Below are positions 11,309 to 21,827 of a DNA stretch of 48,982 nucleotides, piece after piece. A program made the translations under genes and the position numbers. The notes beneath the pieces were generated by a model. That model was not told the DNA's origin and searched no databases. It saw nothing but the letters and a program-made list of their open reading frames with translations. Source of the stretch: Paracamarosporium sp. OC-R06-R3 (taxonomy: Eukaryota; Ascomycota; Dothideomycetes; Pleosporales; Didymosphaeriaceae); NCBI GenBank assembly GCA_019828545.1, contig JACVRA010000156.1:1-48982 (forward strand), given 5' to 3'. The number at the start of each line of letters is the position of its first letter. The first letter of the stretch is position 1.

Positions 11309-12764
11309 ATGTCTTTCATCAGAAACTCGGCAATCGCTGTTGTCCCGCTCGTCGTGATCTATCAGTTTTGGTTCAAGGGTTCCGTATTCGACGTCCTGGG
11401 CGTCGGGCGGGCGGTTGAGCCCATCGAAAACTTCCCCTGGAGTTGCCATCGCTTGACACACCCACAGCTCGAAGGCTGCGAAGACCTGTTCTTGGATGAA
11501 GAAGGCCGCGCACTGTATGCTGCGTGCTCAGGAAACGTCGCACGCAGGCAGTGGAATCCAGGGTACTAGGACCAACAACCTTAACCCCTACATCAGACAC
11601 ACGTGTGCACGTGACGGCCGAGCTAATGTCGAGTGTAGGCTATCAAAGTACAATATTACCGGGCGCAGACCGCAGGGTTCGGAGCTGCTAGTTATTTCCA
11701 TCGACGAATCGACAACAGATGGTCAGCTTCGGATGCACAGTATCCGCCCACAAGGCTACGAAGGTGCAACTGGCGATCAGACTCTGGACCTTTTGGGGTT
11801 CGACGTTGACGTCAGCAAGAAAGATGTGCTAGATTTCTGGCTCATCAACCACCGACCGCCTGTCGATGCAGAGAAACAGCATCTTGATGCGACTAAGATC
11901 GGAAGTAACATCTCGGTCAAACTGTTCAGCTACGTTAAAGGTGCGAGTGAAATGCAGCATGTGAAGACCATCTCGCATCCCCACATCCATTCGGCAAACA
12001 ATCTAGCTTTGACGGGGAAAGGTGGCTTTGTCGTGTCGAATGACCACTCAAACAAAGGTCTGTCCAGTAAACAGCTTTGCACATGATACGTGGCGTTGAT
12101 CTAACGGCTACGCAGTTGGCTTTGTATGAGCGTCTCTCTCTCAAACATTCACACACTTACCTCACGCAGCGCAAAGAGTTCGATCTTATTCTAGGCGGTG
12201 GCAACGTAGTTCACTGCCAAGCCGACCAGACGTGCTCTCCCGCCACTTCGAATTTGCTACCATTCGCCAATGGTCTAGCTCGAGGCCATGACGGGCTAAT
12301 CTACGTCTCATTCACCGCTGCAACGTTCCTTGGCGTATACCACATTACGCATGACGGATCGTTAGAGGAGGTGACCAGGATCGGCATCGGCATGTCCCTC
12401 GACAACCTCTCGGTCGACTCGTCGGGGGACATCTGGGCCGTAGGAATTCCGCGCATGTTGGAGCTTATAGGTGCAATTAATGATCCTTTCAAGAAGACGA
12501 GCCCAGGCACGATATTGAGGATCCACAAGACGGGTGAGAAGAAGAAGTATGAAGTGGAAAAAATACTGGAAGATGGGAAAGCCAAAGTGGTCAGTGGTGC
12601 TACGACGGCAGTTTTTGATAGCCGATCGGGGAGGTTGTTCATAGGAGGTAAGAATACGAACTACGAGATTCTGTCGAGGAGTAGTATCAATATGATCGGA
12701 AATAACAACTAACTCAATTCAAGGTGCTGCTACACCCTTTCTAGTCGAGTGTAAAATGCGATAG
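11309..12764 (+). CDS. Paraoxonase/arylesterase-like calcium-dependent hydrolase, membrane-anchored
   Basis: Six-bladed beta-propeller hydrolase of the paraoxonase (PON) family, which hydrolyses lactones and aryl esters. Exons read as 11309-11562, 11639-12057 (or 12066), 12177-12647 and 12724-12764, giving about 394-397 residues. Introns 1 (11563-11638) and 3 (12648-12723, GTAAGA donor) are clean; the donor of intron 2 is ambiguous (12058 or 12067). Residues 1-25 are a hydrophobic signal or anchor segment. All PON calcium-ligand positions appear present: the ED pair in GCEDLFLDEEG, the ND pair in SNDHS, the Asn in FANGLARGHDG and the DN pair in LDNLSVD. The His of the NHP motif is present in FWLINHRPP. 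The position of the second catalytic PON histidine reads LLGFDVD, so mechanism and substrate may differ from animal enzymes. The last exon supplies the family-typical ending after RLFIGG. Confidence 0.85.
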
Positions 12765-13227
12765 GTGTGACACCAAACAGATGAAAGCGTACAGCGCGCG
12801 GCGCTGAAATGGGGCGATCATGGGTATCGTGTCATTCGCTTGCGCTCAGCGGAGCATTCAGGAGATGACGTCGAGAATTCCTGTCGTGCTTAGGAGCGCG
12901 TTGCACCTAACGTAGTGGGGTTCAAGGCTCTGTTCAGTTGAGGAGCTTTTCGATCATGTCTGTTGCTAAGGCTCTGTTTTCCGGGCAGATGATTGCAATG
13001 TCTTGGAAGGAGGGAGGTTCCAGCATCATTTGCGGTGCCCTATACCGTCGTTATGCAGGAGTCATATGTGCCGATTCGTTTCTTCAGAAATCCATTTCCG
13101 TTCCTTGCGTACACTAATGTGACATTCTACCTTCGATGTTTACTAGATCCCGCGTTGAATCACATCAGAGATTCAGGCATTGCCGGGGCACCAGCGATAG
13201 AATCAGGGTTATAGTGTATAACATTTG
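12765..13227. other. Convergent intergenic gap
   Basis: About 460 bases between the paraoxonase-like gene and the broken 3' end of the DUF3292 gene. No gene was recognised. Confidence 0.4.
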
Positions 13228-15331
13228 CTACCAGACAACCTGCCAAGCCGCATCACTAAACCCTAGAATCCGTGAGAATGCCTGGTCCCTCTGATTTATG
13301 TTTTCTAGCAAGTGTTCTTTGCGCTCTTGCTAGCGAATTTTAGATCGTTTCTTATGTCAGTCTGCGGTGTCGGAATGATTCGAGGCATGATACGATTGAT
13401 CTTCTCGAGATTCTGAATCTGGGAATGTGGTAGTATCCAGTGTATAGTGTCTGAGCGAGTGGAATGTAGATTTTTGGACATAAAGCGGATGGAGTAGGGG
13501 TCGATAACGAGATGACCTTTAGTGCCAGCGTTGTGAGCAGTATATGACACGTGAGATTCCTGGGATATCGGTGATGTGATTTTGAAAAGCGCATCATCAA
13601 GGGGCATAGCGTTGGATTCCGTTGTGGTTACAAATGATGATGATTGCCTCGGGTGCGCTTCCCTGTAGCGGGAACCCTCCGCTTGTATCGACTTGATGGC
13701 CCATTGAGCATGTGTCGGAATGTTCCAGAGTATGCGTTTGGCCGGCAATGCCAGCAGTCGATATTCGGGAATATTGGTCGCAATAGGGAACAGTCCAAAA
13801 AAGATGAAACCCGCACCCAGTGTCGCACTTTTGACAAGTAGCCAACCAGGAGCGAAAGACGTTACAAGAATGGCAACAACCAACACAATGAGTGTGGCTA
13901 ATGTTCGGCTAGGCTTCCGCCATTCATAGAAACTATGTGTATATTATTAGCCTTGCTATAACGATCATGGAGGAACCTCGGGGACACAAACTTGCGCATG
14001 ACTTCAAAGAAAGCCGCCATGTCACACAACTGGATCATGAACCATGGACCCAGTTTTTCGAGAAGCCCATCAGCCCATAGTTTATGCCCTTCTTTCTCAA
14101 TAAATTCAGTAAGGGTGAGTGCAGTCTGGTGAAGGTTCTCGGTACGCGTCACGTCTTGGCGAAGATCCTTCAGGGTTGGTTCGTGAACGTGCCGTAATGC
14201 TACAAAGTAAACAATAGCAGAGAGCTAATTATTTCTTAGCGACAGAATCTGTTTGGTGTATTGCATTAAGATACTCACGACGCCTGGGAGTAGCAAATTG
14301 AAACACCATAGAACAAGATATATGATCAAATACTTCGAGGTCTCTGCACGGTTCTCCCAGCGATAGACTCGCCGCGTTGCCATGATGAATTCCTGGAATG
14401 GTGCTGATGCCACAATCAGGCGCTCGATGTTCGGCATAATGGACTCTTTCGATGGTGGAGGCGGATCAGAACCGTACCCGATGTACTGTCCACCATACTG
14501 GTGGGCGAAATACTCTAACAGCTATATAGTGTCAGCTAGGGTGGGACGGAAAATCGCTTTTCAGCTAAGTGGACTCCTTGCATGATGGCTGTAGGAACGC
14601 CAGTCGATCACGACAGCTCCATGGGCATTCAACGTCTGGAAGGCGGTTTGTGGCTTGCGGATGAAGATCTCCTGAGGGAGTATTCGAACTTTCGTGACGT
14701 GTCTGTCTAGCGTCCAGCGAACGAACAGGTTTTGTCGCTCTGCAATCAACTCCTCCATACTCTTTACCGCGAGTGCCTTCTCCTTGTCTGTTTGTGCGTG
14801 ATCTACTGCGGCTTTAGCCTTGACAAGGTCAACGTCTTTGCCGTGAGGTATCTCTTTCGTCGCAATATTAGAGGCAATTTGGTGGTTACCTTGCCCCAAC
14901 ACTTTGGACTTGACTGCATCGATAGGAGCGTGAAGAGCGTCCTTGATCGTGGTCTTGTCTGGTGATGGCGCCGCTTTTCCAAGCCGGGACTCAGACGTCT
15001 CCTTTGTCGCATTTGCAAGGATTGAATCTACGTTTGCACCTTCGACGTCTTTGCTGCTGCTGATATGCAGCATTTCCCGCAGTTTCGAGGCGGCGTCGTG
15101 TCGCTTCTGTCGCATGTGCTGAAGTTTCGAGTGGACCTCATCGTCATTCTGGGGAGAAGCGACGACGTGGCTGTGCGCCGGGTGCTGCTGCAAGAGCTGT
15201 ATCTGGCCATGCTTATTTATGGAAGAGCGATCGAGTCCAATACCATCTTCGGTTACCGTGGTGAACTCCTTGTCCGGCATGCTGCTGTCCAATTGTGACG
15301 TCAGCCTAGAAACGTTGTTAGTGACCTGCAA
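13228..15331 (-). CDS. DUF3292 family membrane protein with 3' frameshift
   Basis: Fungal-specific DUF3292 protein, function unknown. Exons on the minus strand: 15331-14582, 14521-14279, 14224-13992 and 13932 onward. Introns: 14522-14581 (starts GC, see findings), 14225-14278 (GTGAGT) and 13933-13991 (GTTTGT), all phase-consistent. The N-terminal 230 residues are polar, Lys/Ala-rich and probably coiled. The middle region follows with WRSYSHH, then YFAHQYGGQYIGYGSDPPPP, and membrane segments IIYLVLWCFNLLLPGV, IVLVVAILVTSFAPGWLL and GAGFIFFGLFPIATNIP. The C-terminal region (IHWILPHSQIQNLEKINRIM) resembles a GRAM/PH-like module. The frame stops at 13305 after KFASKSAKNTC. The family-like ending (RDQAFSRILGF...WQVVW, stop at 13228-13230) continues in another frame. 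An in-frame Met at 15280 is an alternative start. Confidence 0.8.
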
Positions 15332-15632
15332 CGCTGTATGTGGTGAGATTTACTATTTATAAAGATGCAAAAAGCCTCCTCGTACATAAAGGCGACTTTC
15401 TTCATCTCGCTGCGTTCCTGGGGGCGAAATGTCCCGACGTCATACACGGTCATGGGCTGTTTCGTTTAAGCGACAGTACATGACGTAAGCATTGTAACTC
15501 TATAACACCACCGCCACATTTTCTGAGAGCAACAACTATTTGACACACGATAAAGCTCCTAATAAGTGTGGGCTGATGGTGATAGTCCCCGTTGAATTAT
15601 GAACCTGCTGGACTCGTTCCCCGCCATAGTGT
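15332..15632. other. Intergenic spacer
   Basis: About 300 bases upstream of the DUF3292 gene and downstream of the HET gene. Probably the DUF3292 promoter; no distinct element was recognised. Confidence 0.4.
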
Positions 15633-17906
15633 CTACACAAGGGTCACTTCTGCTAGCACCTTGCCTTCAAAATATTGCTCATTCAACGCAAGGAGCGGAG
15701 TAAACAGAGGTCCACCGATGCCATGGATCGTGTAATGCTCAGTCATCTTCTGGAAAGTCCAGCCCAGGTTGTGTTTGAGGCAATGCCCAACATATTGATA
15801 ACCGCCTTTTGTTGGGCGCAGAGTACTCAAATTCTGACAGCCCTTGAGTGCCCAAACGCAGTCGCCAAAGTGTCGACGGTCGTCACGCTGGTACTTGAGC
15901 CGACACAAGAAGATTTGTCCAGTTTCGAGAAGGCAATACCGGAGAGCGGATATAGATAAGACGACATGTAGTAGCTCGGGATTTGTGATAGGACTCCCGT
16001 AAAACACATTATAGTCACCAGAGGAGATCCTAGGCAGCTTTTGTACGACATCTGGAGGCATAGTGCGACAGATCCCGAGATATGCTGCAATGAGGTCGGC
16101 CATACAAGTAAATTCCGAAACAATGCTTCGAGGTAATAGAAGTTCGGCGTCCATCAGGGTGTAGAGCCATTCGAAGAACACATCGTTAACCGGACGATCC
16201 GTGATAACTGCCGATCCTGCGAGGATTTCCTTTTCGATAAAATCGAGATGTACGGCGGCATCTGTAGTACGGCCGAAGTTGCAACTGCAGTTGAGGATCT
16301 TGCCTATCTTTACACCGCTTACAGTTAATTCATTACCATTGGCTGAAAAGGAGGCTTCGCCAGTGGTGGTTGAATTAGGTAAAGGCATAGTTCGAACAAG
16401 ATCCAGATATTCAAAATCGGGAACCCAGCTGGGACAGTTCTTTAGATCACTATCGTGCGATTCTATCACCTTTAAGTCACCAGTAGACTTTAGAATATAG
16501 GTTGCATAGTCCTGGAACACTCTCTCTTGGGAGAGGCTGTAGTCCGGAGTCAACTCCTTTGGAAGCGGATGATCCAAAAGTCCTAACAATCCATACACAT
16601 GATCGTGCTTTTGAGTAGATTTCTTTTTGGAAAACAACTTCAAGAAACGCAGCAGCTTGTGACCTGAAGAGAGATGAGGGAACTCTGGCGCGTCCCTGGA
16701 GACGCCTTGGATCCATTTTGACGCAACTGCAAAGTTATGAAGCTTTTCAAAACCTGGCAGAGAGCTCTGCAGTATATTATGTGTTGCCAGTTCCATGGTA
16801 TCGCGTCGGTTGACTATAAGCATGTGTAATGTGAACAGATCGGGCAGGTAGAACGAAAAATCTCCAATGAGAGCAATCGGTACGTTTTTGCTCAGTAGAT
16901 ATTCTTGTATTATCCATGTTCGATCGAACCAAGGGTTGCGGATAAGGTTCTCGAGTTGTGTGAGAAGTGCTTGCAGGAGAACATTGGTATATTCGTCTTG
17001 AACGGACAAGGACAATACGCCTTTTTGAATCGGTGGAAAACCCACCCCTTCACGTATTTCGTTTATTGATGCGCCGGCTCTCACAGCTTCTATAACAACA
17101 TCACGCTCTGGTAGCTTCGTTTGTTCGCGTCCTTCCAGCATCTCGGTGTGTCGATCACTGATCATTTGCATAATGATCATGGTGGCAAAGGCTGTAGAGG
17201 CTGTATCTGTGGTCGCTCTGCTTAGATACTCAGCGATGGGTATAGAAGGGCGCCCCTGTAGGCCTTTGATGAACTGCGTGGATACAGCAAGCTTGAGTAT
17301 TGCCGCGTCGGGGTAGGTCGGAAAAATCACTTCGGGCTGACCAAACCAAACCCATACCCGACTTGCGAATGAATACAGATCCCTCATTCGTGGGACCTGT
17401 ACGCTTTTCTCTTCTTTGTCTTTCTGATTGATGCAAATGGCGTCCGTCCACCAGTGCAGTGGCTCGGGCCACATTGTAACCGCATCCTTCTCTTGATCAT
17501 ACGTAGAAGGATATTTGCGACGGAGCTGATATTGTTCCCTCCAGATCTGACTCAAGAATTCGTGAAGGTTTGGACTAACAGGGAGCGGTCGATTGTTGAC
17601 TGATATGATGCGCGGCTCTTCATCCGGCCTGCCCCAGACATAAGATAGGGCATGGAACTCGGTTTCTTTGGTAAGCGGAGCAGTGAACATTTTGCACCGT
17701 AGCCGACCATTGTCCTGGCGCCTTTCCACTCGAATCAATCGAATATCCTGCCCGCGAAGTGGTTGGTAGATTGTCGTTTCTGTATTAGCGGGATCAAGCT
17801 CATCAGCATTGTTGTCCGATTCATCTATATCATGATGCGACTTGGCCCCATCTTCGAACTTGGATGGACTAGCGTCGGGAGACAAGAAGCTCATTGTGAT
17901 ATACAA
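15633..17906 (-). CDS. HET-domain (heterokaryon incompatibility) protein
   Basis: Intronless 757-residue protein. The HET domain spans about residues 80-345 and shows the three hallmark blocks: FHALSYVWG (84-92), WTDAICINQ (153-161) and a block with RMRDLYSFASRVWVWFG (173-189), followed by NPWFDRTWIIQEYLL in the second half. The C-terminal 400 residues are less conserved, with a KHDHVYGLLGL motif typical of the HET helical extension (near residue 435). HET proteins trigger compartmentalised cell death on non-self recognition in ascomycetes; no partner recognition domain (WD40, NACHT, ankyrin) is fused here. The N-terminal 50 residues are acidic and probably disordered. Met5 is an equally plausible start. 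No break is seen. Confidence 0.92.
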   Translation of the reverse strand: MYITMSFLSPDASPSKFEDGAKSHHDIDESDNNADELDPANTETTIYQPLRGQDIRLIRVERRQDNGRLRCKMFTAPLTKETEFHALSYVWGRPDEEPRIISVNNRPLPVSPNLHEFLSQIWREQYQLRRKYPSTYDQEKDAVTMWPEPLHWWTDAICINQKDKEEKSVQVPRMRDLYSFASRVWVWFGQPEVIFPTYPDAAILKLAVSTQFIKGLQGRPSIPIAEYLSRATTDTASTAFATMIIMQMISDRHTEMLEGREQTKLPERDVVIEAVRAGASINEIREGVGFPPIQKGVLSLSVQDEYTNVLLQALLTQLENLIRNPWFDRTWIIQEYLLSKNVPIALIGDFSFYLPDLFTLHMLIVNRRDTMELATHNILQSSLPGFEKLHNFAVASKWIQGVSRDAPEFPHLSSGHKLLRFLKLFSKKKSTQKHDHVYGLLGLLDHPLPKELTPDYSLSQERVFQDYATYILKSTGDLKVIESHDSDLKNCPSWVPDFEYLDLVRTMPLPNSTTTGEASFSANGNELTVSGVKIGKILNCSCNFGRTTDAAVHLDFIEKEILAGSAVITDRPVNDVFFEWLYTLMDAELLLPRSIVSEFTCMADLIAAYLGICRTMPPDVVQKLPRISSGDYNVFYGSPITNPELLHVVLSISALRYCLLETGQIFLCRLKYQRDDRRHFGDCVWALKGCQNLSTLRPTKGGYQYVGHCLKHNLGWTFQKMTEHYTIHGIGGPLFTPLLALNEQYFEGKVLAEVTLV

Positions 17907-18983
17907 TCCTAACCAAAAGACCGCACCGTGCGTAATTCGAAGCTAAAAAGGATCCTTTGTATAACCTGGTTCGCCGGAATAACCACTCATCGGTCAAGAT
18001 CCAGAAGACAGAAAGGTGGTTTTAGATGGCTTGTGTGGAGTTGCGCGTCGTGCTGTTTCACGACGGTGAAAGCCTGTGGATACCCGGACATGTGGGCGCA
18101 TGCCGCAACACATCATACCACCAAGCATGCTGCTAGGCAACATGTGTAACAAGGCAGCGAGGCTGTGAAAATCGTTTCGTGCGAGACTGAACATGCTAGT
18201 GCCCCGCACTCACGCTAGTCAACCACACCACCCGCCTACCTGATACCCCCACATGCCACTTCTTTCGTCAATTGTTCTAACTGAACTTACCTCTATTTGA
18301 CGATGCGATCTACAAAGTCGTCTGAAACCTCCACAATTCTTCAGGTCCATTTCCATCATGTCTATATCTAGGCTGACTAGGCGTCATCGCTCGCGTGGTT
18401 CTACATAATTGAACAGCGTGACGATATATACAAGATGAGTATATTTCTCGAGAAAATTCCACAGTGCGAGCGCCTTAGCTGCAGCTGTAAGAGCTAGCCC
18501 GGTGATTGAAGGAAGCTACGCCTTCAAAAGGGGTGTTTCGAAGGCGCGGCACTTGTGGTGGGGCTGATAGGATAGCACAACGATGGGATTCTCATACAGA
18601 AACTCGTCGAATCCAAAATGTACTCTCCATACTCTATCTTCATGCTCTGCTAATTCCGCCTTGCTATTGCGCGGTTCAGAAACTACTGCCTGTAATTTTC
18701 AGGTCAAAATGCATTCGATGATTGCTAAATACAAGGCATAGCCTTAGGAGCCAAAATCTGAACACCGTACACCGTTCGCGCATCGGATAAGCGTACGCTA
18801 TCATGTCATTAATTGTGAAGTGCAGGCATAACGAGTGTAAAACAGCTATCCGACGACCAAGACTCGAGATGGAAGTAGCCATATGCTATCATTGTGTTAC
18901 CTGCCCGCCCGGTGAAGATGCACTACTCAATAGCATATTGCTTTTGTCACACGGTACGCCACAGACTGTTTCATATTCTGATC
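17907..18983. other. Intergenic, no supported gene
   Basis: About 1.1 kb upstream of the HET gene, holding its promoter. Short frames on both strands have no recognisable family. No repeats were seen. Confidence 0.45.
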
Positions 18984-19196
18984 TCATGATCCTTCGTTTT
19001 CAAATTTCCCCTCGATGTCACCTGTGCGGTGATGTTGACTAACCACGTTAGCGTTGGACCCGGGGCACCTCGCAAATTCCATCGGCCTGCCACACTCAGG
19101 TACAGGGATCCCCATTGGCGCAACGTACCAGTGTTCCGTCCAGTCGATCTCGCTCAGCTCGGCATTCATCACCAGGCCCATTCCGCTCCTTGGCAA
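18984..19196 (-). pseudogene. Decayed RZ-type zinc-finger fragment (ZNFX1-like)
   Basis: A 70-codon minus-strand frame contains EHWYVAPMGIPVPECGRPME followed by FARCPGSNAN and a terminal HHRTGDIEGKF. This parallels the RZ-type zinc finger found at the C-terminus of fungal ZNFX1-like helicases, where the pattern is a Cys and a His in the first loop, then a CG, then CPxCG, then a late His. Only the ECG, RCP and HH elements survive; the first Cys and His and the last Cys are replaced. No helicase-like sequence was found on either side. It is read as a small relic of such a gene, not a functional finger. Similarity was judged by eye over about 50 residues. Confidence 0.45.
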
Positions 19197-19834
19197 GGAT
19201 TAACGTGGCATCCTTCGCACCTCGGACAGCTCCCTCGGGAAAGATCTTCATCCCGTCTTGGGGAGGTCCCTTGGCTGATCCACATGTTCATGCTGCATCC
19301 AACTCTGGTGGGCCTTAGTGTGCTTTTTGTGCTTAACGCAAATTTTCTCCACGGGTCTAGACGCCTGTTTGCGCTTTCTCTCGAAGGATCCACATGTCTT
19401 AGGCACCTCTGGCTCATATTTAAGTCAATTGTGTAGCATCTAGACAACAACTATACCAGACTCAAACACTAATCAAAGCGATATCTATGGGGTCTTTCCG
19501 AATCTTATCATGAGTACTCTACTACGGTATCTTCTTCACTCTCCTGATGCTGTTGGCCTATCACCACAATATAATGGTCTTGGCCAATGGAAACGTTAAA
19601 CGAGACATGGTTAATATTATTCGATCAAAATTAGCTGAAGTTGATTTGCTGAGTTCTTACTTTCCGCGCGCTATACCCTGTGTTTCTCCATTAAACATCA
19701 GCGCAGGCATCCCACAATGACCTTGTTCAAACAGTACAGATAACCCTTCTGATGCCAAAAAAAGAAAAAAAAAACCTTGCATTGTGAAGAACAAGCTCAG
19801 CTTGGTAGATTGATATATGTACTCCGAAAATAGC
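19197..19834. other. Intergenic, no supported gene
   Basis: About 0.64 kb. It probably contains further decayed sequence of the RZ-finger relic and the 3' flank of the pepsin-like gene. An A-rich tract lies near 19757-19773. A 135-codon plus-strand frame at 19029-19436 overlaps the relic and looks like a shadow. Confidence 0.4.
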
Positions 19835-21484
19835 TCATCTCAACTCAGGAATAGGTGTTGGCAGCTCATGAATAGGTGTAGGCATCTCATAAACAGGTGT
19901 AGGCATCTCATGGACAAACTTCTGCATGCCTTCAACCTCAGCCGAGGCCACCTTTCCCTCTGATAGCTCGCTCTTCGCATGATTACCGTCTAATTCTGCA
20001 ACTTCATTACTCATAATCTCTGGGCGCTTCTTCTTGCGTCTAGAATAAAAGTACCACACGATACCGACAAGCAGTGCAACCCCAACAATAGCAGCGATAG
20101 CTATTCCAGCAATTACTCCTCCGGATGGCCCGTGTTCCTTCGCCGAATTATTGGGGGGTTCTTCTGTCGAATTGGTATTCGTCGGCATGTTGACTGGTTC
20201 GATCGTCACGATTTTTACTTCTGGTGTTGACTGTGAATAGTTGGCCTGGCTAACGTTGAAATAGTTTCTTTCGTAATCGACGATCAGGTACGCCTCCTGC
20301 AGGAATACTCTTCCAATCATGTACTGGCTGTTGTTTGCTGCCCGCCGAATTGGGAAATAATCCAACGTGTCTGCAAAGATCGGCAGCCCAGCTTGGAGGT
20401 CGAAAGCGGAATATGGAAGTTGGATGGTTGTGGTGGTGCCATCTGTAAGTTGGGAACCGATAGTAAAATTCAGCAACGGACTGTTTTGTTGTAGTAGGGT
20501 GTGATTCTTAGACGCAAGTATGTAACGATTTGTCTCAGAATTGTATTGAAGACCAAAAGCAGATTCGAATTCGTCGCATATGGACTTTGGAAGCCAGAGA
20601 TCGGTTACAGATGAGTCTATTGGTACGAGGAAGGGGGTGGTGGAGAGCTCGACGTCGCCCTTCAAGGAGTTGGAGACAGCGATCCTTTGAATAGCAATGG
20701 TCAATGGACGGTCATCATCATCGTTGATGGGTACTTTGAGGTTTTCGCCTGTGCGGCCTTGGTCGTAGCCTCCTAATGTTAGGCTCGCCGAAATCTTAGT
20801 AGACCCTTTTCCACTATTAGTGTTTGACCCTATCATCAGGTAAGATTTAGCATCACTTACGGTAAGGAGCGCCCGCTGTATACCCATAGCTCAGGCTCGG
20901 GATGTTGTTAGCATCCTTCAAGTTTGTCAAGAAGCTCGCTGGTTCCACGTCTTGTCCGAAATCCATTCCTCGATTACTTAGCCCCATCTCTCCAAGCCAG
21001 AAGTTTGGACTGGCATAAGCGGTGATGACCTGATGATCAATCTGAACCGTTTGGCTGGCATCGCCTCTGATCAGCCCTACCGTGTCGTACCCAAAATCTC
21101 CATTGCCGGTGAAACCAAGATATTCATATCGCCCAAGCTTATATGTGCCCAAACTTTCCCAGGTCGAAGAGAGGTTTTTCTGAAACCCAGGACTTATGGT
21201 ACTGTTGAAAGGATAAACCCCACGTTTTGGGCCACAGTCGGTCACGTTGAGGGCTTTGCAGTCGTCGGCGATGGGCACCCATGTGTTCGCGACGTTTGTG
21301 GCTGGTAAAACTGCGTATTCCTGCGGCGGGTTGCCGACCGCTATCGTGAAGCTGAGCGTTGGAATTAGGCGATGGACGACAAGGCTGAGAAGGAAACGTA
21401 CGTAGACCACGACCCATCGTTGCCGTACCAGCTCCCGGAGGTCGGGATTACCAGCGCTGGAGGCAGAGCCGTGATATTTGCCAT
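19835..21484 (-). CDS. Membrane-anchored pepsin-like (A1) protein with degenerate active sites
   Basis: Exons: 21484-21402, 21351-20861 and a final exon ending at 19835. Intron 1 is 21352-21401 (GTACGT...CTCAG). The second junction uses a strong GTAAGT donor at 20860, but its acceptor is unclear: the only in-phase one gives a 31-nt intron (20830-20860). The fold is that of fungal pepsin-like proteins: LPPALVIPTSG, then FTIAVGNPPQ, then NTWVP; LSYGYTAGAPY; SLTLGGYDQGR; a second lobe from VPIDSSVTDLWLP; and a late IGRVFLQEAYLIVDYERNYF. The first catalytic DTG reads PATN and the second reads DSS, so peptidase activity is unlikely. A Ser/Asn/Pro-rich stalk, one transmembrane helix (GGVIAGIAIAAIVGVALLVG), an RRKKKR stop-transfer and a cytosolic tail with four PTP repeats follow. 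The signal peptide was not located; upstream frames near 21540 encode a hydrophobic run in another frame. Confidence 0.78.
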
Positions 21485-21827
21485 TCGATTACCTCAAAAT
21501 AAGCCATGCGCACTGCAAAGAGGAGTGTTAGCAGATACGGGTTGCGAAATCGATGCGGCTGTGTTGTCGCGGATCCATATACAAGCTGGACTATTTTCTA
21601 AATCCGGTGAGCAGGGGGAAATTTAATCTCTAATGCCTGCATGCGCAGCTCTGTAAGCGCCAATGGTCGTTGCCAACTGCGCTAAATGGTTGCACTAATC
21701 TACTAGCTGACCTTCAGCTGGGGTGGGGGCGAAATGGAAGGCCCGAGCGCCTTTTCTCAATATCTTGGTAGTAAAGCCCCGATCATGTTTTCAGCCTTGT
21801 TGTTAATTCCACGAAAAAAACTAGATC
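21485..21827. promoter_or_regulatory. Shared divergent promoter region
   Basis: 343 bases between the start codons of the minus-strand pepsin-like gene and the plus-strand repeat-bearing surface protein. The divergent layout allows co-regulation, but no specific operator was identified. Part of it (about 21490-21600) may hold a missed signal-peptide exon of the pepsin-like gene. Confidence 0.4.

Noticed and set aside
19029..19436. 135-codon plus-strand frame
   Set aside because: Overlaps the RZ-finger relic on the other strand and has no protein-like pattern.
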